Assembly: GCF_017745095.1 (NCBI RefSeq)
Contig: NZ_JAGHZZ010000005.1
Location: 52,235 to 116,234, forward strand
Direction: 5' to 3'
Origin: Sporocytophaga sp.
GTDB lineage: Bacteria; Bacteroidota; Bacteroidia; Cytophagales; Cytophagaceae
DNA: 64,000 bases
A program made the translations under genes and the position numbers. Under the pieces are notes generated by a model. The model was given only the letters and a program-made list of their open reading frames with translations. It searched no databases and was not told where the DNA came from. This document shows, piece after piece, positions 25,008 through 34,466 of this stretch (positions are counted from its first letter, which is position 1; the number at the start of each line of letters is the position of its first letter).

Positions 25008-28000
25008 ATGAAACCATTAATACGATTTGCATTAATAATTTTACTGTTAAGCGCTTATCCCTTTACTATAAGGGCCCAGAAATGGGAACCTGTTGGTTAT
25101 GAATTCCCACTGAACAGAATGGGGCAGATCAACGGAATTGAAAGGACTACTCAATTAAAATTTCACCCTACGGATCCGAAGATTCTATATGGCGTCACTG
25201 CTAATGGAGGACTCTTTATAAGCAAAGATGAAGGGGCTAATTGGTCACCAACGGGCACGGACAATTTACCTTTTAGTCAAGTCGCAAGTGTGTGCATAGA
25301 CTATACGAATCCAAGAACCATGTATATTGGTACAGGTGATCCAAACTATTATGGCACAAGTCTTGGAATTTATAAAAGTATAGACGGTGGACAGACATGG
25401 ACTAGCAGTACCAGTGGTCTTGGCACTAACTTGGCGGTAGAGATATTAATGTCTCCATCTGATAACAATGTTCTGATTGCTGCTACAAATAGTGGAATCT
25501 ACAAGTCCACCAATGCAGGTGCTTCTTGGACTGTTAAGAAAAGTGGTGGTGAGTTTAAGGACATGATTTTTAAACCAGGGACAGGTTCTACAACCATTTA
25601 TGCTGTAACAAACAATGAGTTTTGGATTTCCACCAATATGGGAGACTCTTGGACTCAGGTTTCATTACCTACAACTACCGGTATTATTAATGGAGGAAGG
25701 ATAGGGGTGAGCCCATCTAACCCGAATATAGTCTATCTAACCTTTGTAGGGGAACACTTGGAAACGAATGACGTTCCGTATTTACAGGAAGAAACCCCTA
25801 TTTTAAAATCAACTAACAGCGGTTCATCTTTTTCTGTAATCAAACCAGCAGGTCCTCCAAACCTGAATGGGTATGGTCCAAACAGTGGAGGACAGCGCAA
25901 TTATAACTATGATATTACAGTAGATCCCCTGAATAGCAATACCCTTTATGTTGTGGGACATTGCGTATGGAAGTCAACAGATGGAGGTGTAACATGGGTA
26001 CAGAAGAGTGAGTGGGCCAATAAAGTACACACTGATATGCACCATATTGTGTTTTCTCCATTTGATGCTACCAAGCTGTATAATGCCAATGACGGTGGAA
26101 TTTGGGTAAGCACAGATGGCGGTTGGGGCTGGACACAAAAAAGTGATGGTCTTGCAGGGTTTGAAATATACCATGCTGCTGCCAGTCCGATTAAAAGAGC
26201 AATCCTTGATGTAGGAACTCAGGATAATGGGGAAGCTACATTTAACGGTAAACAATGGGTAACTATTGGTGGTGGAGATAATGGAGATCGTTTTTCTTTC
26301 GGTTATTACAGTTGGGATGAAGTCTATTCCCATAACGGAAATGGCTCAAGGAAAACACTTTCAACAGGGAATTCTTCATCTCTTGATTTTCCGTTCTCTT
26401 CAAATCAAAGCGGAAATGACGTTGAAATGGAATTTACGGCATTAAACCCAAATCTTGCTTTCATCGCACAGAATGACGTTTACAGGACAACAACACTGGG
26501 GTCTTCACCAAGCTGGACAAAAATTAATTCAACAACTTTTGGAAGTGTTAAAGCATTAGCACTGTCTCCGACAGATGCGAATGTGTTGTATGTGGTAACC
26601 GCAGATGGTAAAATAAGAAGAAGCGACAATGCACAGGCAGCTTCACCAACTTTTGTTACTTATAATACACCCGCACCTGTAAATGTAATGGCAAGTGTTG
26701 CAGTTATAAAAAGCAATACTAATATCGTGTATATGAGCTGCGGAAGCCGTGTTTTCAGATCTGCAGACAGAGCTGCCAGCTGGACGGAGATAACAGGTTC
26801 ATTGCCATTGGTAAATATTTATAAAATTCATCATGATGCTTTCAGCACCGATGAGTCAGTTTATATAGGAACAGCTAAAGCTGTCTACTATAGAAATTCA
26901 GGCATGTCATCGTGGTTAAACTATTCTGCGGGTCTTCCGACTATTGCAGATATTAATGATTTTATGATGTTTAATGATGGTACTCAGAATTCTGAGATAT
27001 ACGTTGCATTTAGAGGCAGAGGCGTTTGGAGGTCTTCTTTATATGGAAAAGCACCTGTATTAAGAGAACCGGAAAATCCGTCTTTATCTGTAAATGGACT
27101 TTCTTATAAATACTATGAAGGTACATGGAGTTTTATGCCTAACTTCAATTCTCTTGCAACTGTAAAAACTGGTTCTGTGACTAACTTTGATCTTACTCCA
27201 AGAAACAAAGACGGTCAGATCGGTTTTGTGTATACAGGTTACGTGAATGTTCCAACAGATGGTCAATATACATTCTATACTTCATCTGATGACGGAAGCC
27301 AGTTGTTTATAGGAAAGACGCTTATTGTGAACAACGATGGAGAACATGCAGCTACAGAGAAATCAGGAAGTCTTGGATTAAAAGCTGGTAAACATGCTAT
27401 CACTGTTTATTACTTCAATAATCAGCCTTCAATTGGTCTATCAATCAGTTATTCCGGCCCTGGAGTCACCAAACAAGTGATACCAGCAACTGAGCTTTTC
27501 AGAAATCCGGATGCCGTTGCCTGTACAGGAACTGGTTCAATAACAAGAGAATTCTGGGCATCAGTTGAAGGTCAATCGGTAGATCAGATCCCCGTAGCTA
27601 CAACTCCTACATCGCAAACCAATGTGACTTCAATAGAAGAGGTTGTAAATCAGGATAACAATTTTGGTGTACGTCAAAGAGGTTATATCTGTGCTCCTTA
27701 TACCGGTGCATATAAATTCTGGATTGGAGGCGATGAAAGCACTGAACTATGGTTAAGCTCTAGCGAAAGTCCGGCAACTAAAGTAAGAATTGCTTATGCC
27801 GAAAAATCAACAGGACTAAGAGATTGGTTTAGATACCCGACTCAGGAATCTGCCACTATTAATCTTGTGGCTGGCCAGAAATATTATATTGAGGCCTTGC
27901 TAAAAGAAAGTACTGTAGACGATAATTTATCTTATGGCTGGCAATTGCCGACCGGGGAATTTGAAAGACCAATTCCTGCAAGCAGGCTTTCTCCAATGGA

Positions 28001-30407
28001 TTTTACCAATAAAATTCCTGTGGTAACAATGACTCCCGGTCCTAAGGCGATCTTCGTGACAGGATCCAACATAACTTTTACTGCGACTGCCACAGATCCT
28101 GACGGCTCTATTGCAAAAGTTGAGTTTTATAAAAATGGAGTGAAGATTGGAGAAGACCTTACAAGTCCGTATACAATTACGCTTTCCAATGTTGCCCAAA
28201 GCAGTTTTCACATTGTTGCAGCAGCAACTGATAATCTTGGAGTAATAGGAGCGTCTCAGGCATCCGCTGTTCAAGTGGTTGATCTTTCTCTTAGAAATCC
28301 TGAAAATCCCGCAAGTACTCAGTCAGGTTTGGATTATTACTATTATGAAGGCGGATGGGGAAGTCTCCCTGATTTCAGCTCGATGACCGCGGTTGAAACA
28401 GGAACTATAGCAAACTATGACCTTAGTCCGAGAAATATTGATGATAATTTCGGATTTAGCTTTAAAGGCTATATAAGTGTTCCTACAGATGGAGTTTACG
28501 TATTTTATACTGACTCAGATGATGGAAGCAGGTTATATATAGGAAATGAACTCGTTGTTGATAATGACGGATTACATGGTGCTGGTAACCCTGCAACAGG
28601 AATGATTGGCCTGAAGGCTGGTAAACATGCAATTACAGTAAACTATTTTGAGCTTGGAGGTGGTGAATCATTAAATGTTTACTATGAAAGTGTAGGAATT
28701 GCCAGACAGCTTATCCCTGCAGCCAGTCTGTTCAGAGTAGTGCCGGGAGTTCCTCCGACAGTAAGCATTACAGCTCCATTGAATAATGCTACGTTTACAG
28801 CTCCTGCTTCGGTAACTATCAATGCAAATGCTGCAGACAGTGACGGAAGTATTGCAAAGGTTGAATTCTATCAGGGAACTACAAAGCTGGGTGAAGATTT
28901 AACATCTCCATATAGCTATAGCTGGACAAATGTAGCAGCAGGTTCTTATACACTTAAAGCTATTGCTTATGATAATTCTTCTTTAAGCACTACATCTTCG
29001 TTGATCAATATTACTGTTTCTGGAGGAAATGTAGCGCCAACTGTAAGTATTACAGCCCCATTGAATAATGCTACATTTACAGCCCCAGCAAGTGTAACTA
29101 TCGATGCCATTGCTTCAGATAGTGACGGTAGTATTTCAAAAGTGGAGTTTTATCAAGGTACTACAAAACTTGGTGAAGATTTGACATCTCCATATAGCTA
29201 CAGCTGGACGAGTGTTGCAGCCGGAAGTTATACGCTTAAAGCAATCGCTTATGATAATGCTTCTGCAAGTACGACTTCATCGTTGATCAATATTACAGTT
29301 TCTTCAGGAAATGTTGCACCGACAGTGAGTATTACTTCTCCATTGAACAATGCAACGTTTACAGCTCCTGCTTCGGTAACTATCAATGCAAATGCTGTAG
29401 ACAGTGACGGAAGTATTGCAAAGGTTGAATTCTATCAGGGAACTACAAAGCTGGGTGAAGATTTAACATCTCCATATAGCTATAGCTGGGCGAGTGTTGC
29501 AGCTGGAACTTATACACTTAAAGCGATAGCTTATGATAATGCTTCAGCAAGTACAACGTCTTCTTTGATCAATATTACTGTTTCTGGTGGGAATGTCGCA
29601 CCAACTGTAAGTATTACAGCGCCATTGAATAATGCTACATTTACAGCACCTGCAAGTGTAACTATCGATGCCAGTGCTTCAGATAGTGACGGTAGTATTT
29701 CAAAAGTGGAGTTTTATCAAGGTACTACGAAACTTGGTGAAGATTTGACATCTCCATATAGCTACAGCTGGACGAGTGTTGCTGCCGGAACTTATACTCT
29801 TAAAGCGATTGCTTACGATAATTCAAGCGCTAGCACGACTTCGGCACTTATCAATATAACTGTAAGCGGAACTAGCACAGCTGATATTATTGGTCCGGAT
29901 TGCGGTACTGTTAATGGTTCAGCACAACTTGAACTTAATTCTGCTAATACAACCGGAGCGACAGCTTATAACTGGTATGCCAATACTTCTGTTCAGAGTA
30001 TAACACCTGTAAGCGGTCAACCATATAAAGTAAATGTCCTTTATGGCTCTAGCTTTACTGGTGGACAGTTCTGTGTTGGTGTTAATTACAGCGGAGCTCC
30101 TTACTATAAGCAGTATTGCAAAAATATAACTGTTTGCTCTACGCTTAGAGTTGATGAATATGCAGAAGAAACTGGAACTTTGGTGATCTCACCAAACCCT
30201 TCTGAAGAGGTGTTTACTCTGAAGCCTGGTAGAGCAGTGGCACAAATAATTGTTACTGATATTGCCGGCCATATCACTTTCACTCAAAGTGAAGTAGAGA
30301 AAGGTAAAGCTGTTGAATTTGGAAAAGAGTTCTCTGCTGGAGTTTATGCAGTTACTGTTAAATATAAGGATGGAAGTTCTGAATCTGTAAAGGTTATTAA
30401 GAAATAA
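25008..30407 (+). CDS. giant T9SS-exported protein: beta-propeller, PA14 and Ig-like repeats
   Basis: 1799 residues. After a signal peptide (cleaved near IRAQ) there are about 650 residues of BNR/Vps10-like beta-propeller blades (repeated S.DGG.TW patterns: SKDEGANWSPTG, SIDGGQTWTSS, STDGGVTWVQ, STDGGWGWTQ), as in GH74-like and sortilin-like proteins. Then come PA14-type domains near 687-830 and 1095-1245, with a related module between (845-1000), and one Ig-like domain (1004-1090). Four 94-residue Ig-like repeats (1248-1623, TVSITAPLNNATFTAPASVT) are followed by a short carbohydrate-associated-type stretch and a sorting domain (LVISPNPSEEVFTLKPGRAV to the end). It is probably a surface adhesin or a glycan-active protein; I see no certain catalytic residue set. 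Confidence 0.85.
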   Translation: MKPLIRFALIILLLSAYPFTIRAQKWEPVGYEFPLNRMGQINGIERTTQLKFHPTDPKILYGVTANGGLFISKDEGANWSPTGTDNLPFSQVASVCIDYTNPRTMYIGTGDPNYYGTSLGIYKSIDGGQTWTSSTSGLGTNLAVEILMSPSDNNVLIAATNSGIYKSTNAGASWTVKKSGGEFKDMIFKPGTGSTTIYAVTNNEFWISTNMGDSWTQVSLPTTTGIINGGRIGVSPSNPNIVYLTFVGEHLETNDVPYLQEETPILKSTNSGSSFSVIKPAGPPNLNGYGPNSGGQRNYNYDITVDPLNSNTLYVVGHCVWKSTDGGVTWVQKSEWANKVHTDMHHIVFSPFDATKLYNANDGGIWVSTDGGWGWTQKSDGLAGFEIYHAAASPIKRAILDVGTQDNGEATFNGKQWVTIGGGDNGDRFSFGYYSWDEVYSHNGNGSRKTLSTGNSSSLDFPFSSNQSGNDVEMEFTALNPNLAFIAQNDVYRTTTLGSSPSWTKINSTTFGSVKALALSPTDANVLYVVTADGKIRRSDNAQAASPTFVTYNTPAPVNVMASVAVIKSNTNIVYMSCGSRVFRSADRAASWTEITGSLPLVNIYKIHHDAFSTDESVYIGTAKAVYYRNSGMSSWLNYSAGLPTIADINDFMMFNDGTQNSEIYVAFRGRGVWRSSLYGKAPVLREPENPSLSVNGLSYKYYEGTWSFMPNFNSLATVKTGSVTNFDLTPRNKDGQIGFVYTGYVNVPTDGQYTFYTSSDDGSQLFIGKTLIVNNDGEHAATEKSGSLGLKAGKHAITVYYFNNQPSIGLSISYSGPGVTKQVIPATELFRNPDAVACTGTGSITREFWASVEGQSVDQIPVATTPTSQTNVTSIEEVVNQDNNFGVRQRGYICAPYTGAYKFWIGGDESTELWLSSSESPATKVRIAYAEKSTGLRDWFRYPTQESATINLVAGQKYYIEALLKESTVDDNLSYGWQLPTGEFERPIPASRLSPMDFTNKIPVVTMTPGPKAIFVTGSNITFTATATDPDGSIAKVEFYKNGVKIGEDLTSPYTITLSNVAQSSFHIVAAATDNLGVIGASQASAVQVVDLSLRNPENPASTQSGLDYYYYEGGWGSLPDFSSMTAVETGTIANYDLSPRNIDDNFGFSFKGYISVPTDGVYVFYTDSDDGSRLYIGNELVVDNDGLHGAGNPATGMIGLKAGKHAITVNYFELGGGESLNVYYESVGIARQLIPAASLFRVVPGVPPTVSITAPLNNATFTAPASVTINANAADSDGSIAKVEFYQGTTKLGEDLTSPYSYSWTNVAAGSYTLKAIAYDNSSLSTTSSLINITVSGGNVAPTVSITAPLNNATFTAPASVTIDAIASDSDGSISKVEFYQGTTKLGEDLTSPYSYSWTSVAAGSYTLKAIAYDNASASTTSSLINITVSSGNVAPTVSITSPLNNATFTAPASVTINANAVDSDGSIAKVEFYQGTTKLGEDLTSPYSYSWASVAAGTYTLKAIAYDNASASTTSSLINITVSGGNVAPTVSITAPLNNATFTAPASVTIDASASDSDGSISKVEFYQGTTKLGEDLTSPYSYSWTSVAAGTYTLKAIAYDNSSASTTSALINITVSGTSTADIIGPDCGTVNGSAQLELNSANTTGATAYNWYANTSVQSITPVSGQPYKVNVLYGSSFTGGQFCVGVNYSGAPYYKQYCKNITVCSTLRVDEYAEETGTLVISPNPSEEVFTLKPGRAVAQIIVTDIAGHITFTQSEVEKGKAVEFGKEFSAGVYAVTVKYKDGSSESVKVIKK
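28749..29876 (+). repeat. four 282-bp in-frame tandem repeats (Ig-like domains)
   Basis: Unit starts, measured at the same GTAAG/GTGAG position, are 28761, 29043, 29325 and 29607, exactly 282 bp apart (94 codons). At the DNA level units 1 and 3 are near-identical and differ from units 2 and 4, which are near-identical to each other (for example GATTTAACATCTCCATATAG in 1 and 3 versus GATTTGACATCTCCATATAG in 2 and 4). This points to duplication of a two-unit 564-bp block. Confidence 0.85.
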
Positions 30408-30428
30408 CTCCTTTAGTATAATTTAATT

Positions 30429-30463
30429 ATAGGCACTTCTAAAATTATTTTTAGAGTGCCTAT
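30429..30463 (+). terminator. hairpin terminator after the giant gene
   Basis: ATAGGCACTTCTAAAA pairs with TTTTTAGAGTGCCTAT (30429-30463) with one mismatch, 21 bases past the stop at 30407. Confidence 0.7.
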
Positions 30464-30569
30464 GATTTTATAGATTTATCTGATAGTACGCCAATTGAGG
30501 GATTGGTAGTATTACAAAAGACAGATTTTCATTTTTTTATCTATTTAAAATCTTCTAAATATCAAAGCA

Positions 30570-32999
30570 ATGATCTTTGTTAAAAGAAATACCTATAGAG
30601 GGTTAAGTTTTGTTGTATATTTTTTCTTGATTTGTTCTGGATTAAATGCGCAGAAAGTAACTATTAATGATCGTATTAGTCAAACACCACTAGAAGGTGT
30701 TTTTATAAGTGATCATCAAAAACAGGTTTATACTACCTCCAATTCAAAAGGTCAGGCAGATATCTCTCAGTTTGAACATTCGGATAGTATTCTGTTCCAA
30801 TTAGTGGGATATAAAGTTTATATTACCAGTTTTAAGGATCTGAATGCCTCAGACTTTAAAGTATTTTTATCTGAAGAAACAGGACTGATGGATGGAATCG
30901 TGGTTTCTGGTAGTAAGTTTGAAGAAAGTAGAAAGGATATTCCAAGGCAGATACAAGTTATAAATTCCGGTGAAATGCAGTTCGCCAGTCAAGAGACTAC
31001 AGCAGATGTTCTTCAGAATACTGGAAATGTATTTGTACAAAGAAGCCAGATGGGGGGAGGAAGTCCTATCATGAGAGGGTTTGAAGCAAATAAAGTATTA
31101 ATGGTTGTTGATGGTATCAGGATGAATAACGCTGTGTACAGGGGAGGGCATTTGCAAAATGTGATAACCCTTGATAACAGTGTTCTTGAAAGAACAGAGT
31201 TATTGTTTGGTCCGGGATCTGTTATTTATGGGAGTGATGCATTAGGTGGCGTTATGAGTTTTTATACCAAAAGACCTGTTTTGTCAGGTGCCAAAGGAAA
31301 AACCTTCGCCAGCGCTAATGCCTATACCAGATATTCAACTGCAAATTCTGAAAAAACAGGACATATAGATTTAAATATAGGATTTAATAAAATTGCTTCA
31401 TTTACAAGTTTTACATATTCCGATTTTGATGATTTGAGGCAGGGAGGAAGCAGAAGAGCAGCATATAAGGATTTTGGTAAAAGGGATTTTTATGTAGAAA
31501 GGATAGGAGGTAAAGACTCTGTTTTGAATAATAGTAATCCTAATATTCAAAAGCAGTCGGGATACAAGCAGTATGACTTTTTACAAAAGATATTGTTCTC
31601 ACCTTCTTCTCGAGTGACTCATACATTAAATTTTCAGTATTCAACTAGTTCAGATATTCCACGCTATGATAGGCTGGCACAGTTTAACGATAAACCTGCT
31701 TATGCTGAATGGTTTTATGGCCCGCAGAAGAGATTGTTGGGATCGTATCACCTGGACTTGAATGAGAAGACAGCTTTTTATGACAAAGCCAGAGTTATAC
31801 TTGCTTATCAGAATATTGAAGAAAGCCGTTATGACAGAAGATTTAATAGGGAATTTAGAAATAGCAGGATAGAAAAGCTGAACATCTATTCATTAAATGT
31901 TGATCTGGAAAAGGCGTTGAAGAAGAATGAATTCCGTTATGGCTTGGAAGTAAATTATAATAAAGTAGGGTCTTCAGCATATGGTGAGAGTGTAATAACA
32001 GGTGAAAGAAATTCTCTTGATACAAGATACCCAAATGGAGGTTCTTCCATGAGAACAGTTGCAGGATATCTCACACATAGCATGGAGCTTAATAAAAAAC
32101 TTATCTTGTCTGAAGGTGTAAGGTATAGTAATGTAGAATTGAAAGCTAACTTTGGAGAAAAGACCTTTTTTCCGTTTCCATATTCCGACATCAAACAAAC
32201 GAATGGAGCTTTAAATGGAAATATTGGACTAGTTTTTCTTCCTGAAAAATCTTGGAAATTATCAGCATATGGCTCAACCGGCTTTCGTTCCCCGAATGTA
32301 GATGATCTTAGTAAGGTATTTGAATCTGTGCCAGGTAATGTCATTGTGCCCAATCCAAGCTTAAAGCCAGAATACACATATAACGCGGAGTTGAGCATAG
32401 CAAAATCATTATTCAATAGAATTCATTTGGAAGGGACAGCCTATTATACTTGGTATACCAATGCTATAACAACAAAATTTGGTAGGTTCAATGGACAGGA
32501 CTCTATTCTATATGATGGCAAAATGAGCAGAGTGCAAACAAGCGTTAATGCAGGAAAAGCATATGTTTACGGCGGCAATATTACGCTTTATGCTGAGATC
32601 ATTAAAAATGTAGGATTGTCTAATACTTTTAATTATACATATGGAAGAGTTAAAACAGACTCTTCAGATTATCCTCTCGATCATATTCCTCCTGTATTTG
32701 GAAGAAGTTCGGTTAATGTTAAACTAAAGAGGTTCAGAGGAGAGTTCTTTGTTTTGTATAACGGATGGAAAAGGATAAAGAACTACAATTTGGTAGGCGA
32801 AGACAATATTGCTCAGGCCACTGCAGATGGTATGCCTTCCTGGTATACACTTAACCTCAGAACTGCTATTGAAGTGAATAGGTATCTTCAGTTACAGGTT
32901 TCTGTAGAGAATTTACTTGATAGGAATTATAGAATTTTTGCTTCAGGTATTAATGCTCCGGGTAGAAATTTCTTAGTGACACTCAGAGTGAAAGTTTAA
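30570..32999 (+). CDS. TonB-dependent outer-membrane receptor, heme-type
   Basis: 809 residues. A signal peptide (cleaved near LNAQ) leads to a carboxypeptidase-like regulatory domain (VTINDRISQTPLEGVFISDH, about 27-100), a plug (QTTADVLQ-like region 130-240, with MRGFEANKVLMVVDGIRMNN and GPGSVIYGSDALGGVMSFYT), and a 22-strand barrel ending in NYRIFASGINAPGRNFLVTL. The plug and C-terminal patterns match the heme/hemoglobin or vitamin-B12 group of TonB receptors. It imports a large substrate with energy from the inner membrane. Substrate assignment is tentative. No hemophore or ABC transporter lies alongside. Confidence 0.88.
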   Translation: MIFVKRNTYRGLSFVVYFFLICSGLNAQKVTINDRISQTPLEGVFISDHQKQVYTTSNSKGQADISQFEHSDSILFQLVGYKVYITSFKDLNASDFKVFLSEETGLMDGIVVSGSKFEESRKDIPRQIQVINSGEMQFASQETTADVLQNTGNVFVQRSQMGGGSPIMRGFEANKVLMVVDGIRMNNAVYRGGHLQNVITLDNSVLERTELLFGPGSVIYGSDALGGVMSFYTKRPVLSGAKGKTFASANAYTRYSTANSEKTGHIDLNIGFNKIASFTSFTYSDFDDLRQGGSRRAAYKDFGKRDFYVERIGGKDSVLNNSNPNIQKQSGYKQYDFLQKILFSPSSRVTHTLNFQYSTSSDIPRYDRLAQFNDKPAYAEWFYGPQKRLLGSYHLDLNEKTAFYDKARVILAYQNIEESRYDRRFNREFRNSRIEKLNIYSLNVDLEKALKKNEFRYGLEVNYNKVGSSAYGESVITGERNSLDTRYPNGGSSMRTVAGYLTHSMELNKKLILSEGVRYSNVELKANFGEKTFFPFPYSDIKQTNGALNGNIGLVFLPEKSWKLSAYGSTGFRSPNVDDLSKVFESVPGNVIVPNPSLKPEYTYNAELSIAKSLFNRIHLEGTAYYTWYTNAITTKFGRFNGQDSILYDGKMSRVQTSVNAGKAYVYGGNITLYAEIIKNVGLSNTFNYTYGRVKTDSSDYPLDHIPPVFGRSSVNVKLKRFRGEFFVLYNGWKRIKNYNLVGEDNIAQATADGMPSWYTLNLRTAIEVNRYLQLQVSVENLLDRNYRIFASGINAPGRNFLVTLRVKV

Positions 33000-33215
33000 A
33001 GTAAACAAAGATAAAAGAGAATTTTCGGCAGAGATGCTTATTAATAAACAGATCTTATAGTCAAGCGGACACTTGATTAATGGTAGGGCCAACCTATGAC
33101 GTTTTGAACGAGTATAGGTGCTTTGAAAAGTTTATTATAACTTCTATTAGGTTGATTATAACTGATATTTTTTAATCGCTTAATCCAGGTTTAAGGTTTG
33201 GACCAGGAAACTACA

Positions 33216-33252
33216 AACAAAAAAGGAGGCAGTTACATCCTCCTTTTTTGTT
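33216..33252. terminator. bidirectional terminator
   Basis: 14-bp perfect stem AACAAAAAAGGAGG (33216-33229) / CCTCCTTTTTTGTT (33239-33252), between the convergent TonB receptor gene and the nuclease gene. T-runs follow on both strands. Confidence 0.85.
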
Positions 33253-33291
33253 TATAGCAGCAATAATGACTTTAAGCTTTCAACTTTATGT

Positions 33292-34224
33292 TTACAACAT
33301 AATATCATTGAAATTTCTTATCTCTCTCTTAAAATTACTTATAGATGATGTGATTTCATGATGAGAAAATCCGTCATATTGTTCCAATGCTTCAAAATCT
33401 AAATTGGTATCCATCATCACTTCTCTGATACTGACTTGATAGGTTTTATAAGGGCCATAAATAAATTCCATATCAGATAGTTCTTTTTCCTGACTTATCT
33501 TATAGGCTGTAGCAGAAGGTGTGCCATCTTCCTTAAGAAAAGCTATTACCTTCCAATAAGCCCCTGGTATTCTTGCGTCCTTGTATGTAATATCATTGTT
33601 TGTGAAAAATGGACCCGTGAAAACGGATACTTTCATCTGATATACTCTGGCATTTTGAAGAATGTAGTTTTCCAATCCCAGCCAGGTATGTTGGTTAAAC
33701 ACATCAATCTGAGGACAAGCATTGGTATAGTGAAAAGTATCCAGGTTTGCAGTAGCTGCATCATCCCCCCATACAGGGTCTTCTCTTCTTACCATGTGAC
33801 CTCTGTCAAACCTGTTGTTTTGATAAAGCTCATTTCCCAATTGCTGATCTGTTTCAATTCTGCTGTCCAGATACCATTTGTCCGATCGTCCTATTTTTTG
33901 AGATTGATTACCATCAATATTAACACCGGTAATCATTGACATTTTGCGGGAACGAGACATGATAATGGAGAAGTGAGTATATTTCAATTCTACATCATCA
34001 ATATCTTTTAATTTTAACATATCATTGGCCTTTATTCCAGTTGCCTTGGGTAGGTCTATCGTCCAATCTTCAAGGAAGTCCGGATTGTACCCTTCTCTTC
34101 CTTTTAGTTTTTCAGGGTTTGTGTAAAGTACCTCTTCAGCTTTTGCTTCAGTGCCATTTATAATATCCCCAAGTCTTTTCATTTCATTGAAAGTGACTTT
34201 GTGTTTTGATTTTACTTTGAACAT
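33292..34224 (-). CDS. DNA/RNA non-specific endonuclease (NUC1 family)
   Basis: 310 residues with the beta-beta-alpha-metal nuclease signature: FDRGHMVRREDP (DRGH = D140-H143, H143 the general base) and the downstream NACPQIDVFNQHTWLGLENY, whose Asn binds the metal and whose following residues are typical. These enzymes cut single- and double-stranded DNA and RNA. A signal peptide is not evident: the N-terminus is charged (MFKVKSKHKVTFNEMKRLGD). Most secreted relatives have one, so this one may be cytoplasmic or exported by another route. There is no immunity-like partner immediately next to it. It has its own terminator. Confidence 0.88.
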   Translation of the reverse strand: MFKVKSKHKVTFNEMKRLGDIINGTEAKAEEVLYTNPEKLKGREGYNPDFLEDWTIDLPKATGIKANDMLKLKDIDDVELKYTHFSIIMSRSRKMSMITGVNIDGNQSQKIGRSDKWYLDSRIETDQQLGNELYQNNRFDRGHMVRREDPVWGDDAATANLDTFHYTNACPQIDVFNQHTWLGLENYILQNARVYQMKVSVFTGPFFTNNDITYKDARIPGAYWKVIAFLKEDGTPSATAYKISQEKELSDMEFIYGPYKTYQVSIREVMMDTNLDFEALEQYDGFSHHEITSSISNFKREIRNFNDIML

Positions 34225-34466
34225 AGCTTTAGTTGGTCAAATGAAATATTGTTCGAATATTATGATACTTACACCCTATATTTTTCTCAAGTATTTATAG
34301 GCGTTCATTAGCTTTTCTGTTAATGTATCTGGATAATTTAATTACTACCCGAAAGTGTAATAAGTGTTTATAAAAGAGTTGATTGAGGGAAGGTAGAGAT
34401 CTGACTTCTTTCTTAATCTGGATGGCCAAATTATCTGAAAATTTTGTATTAAAGGCTCTCTCTCTT

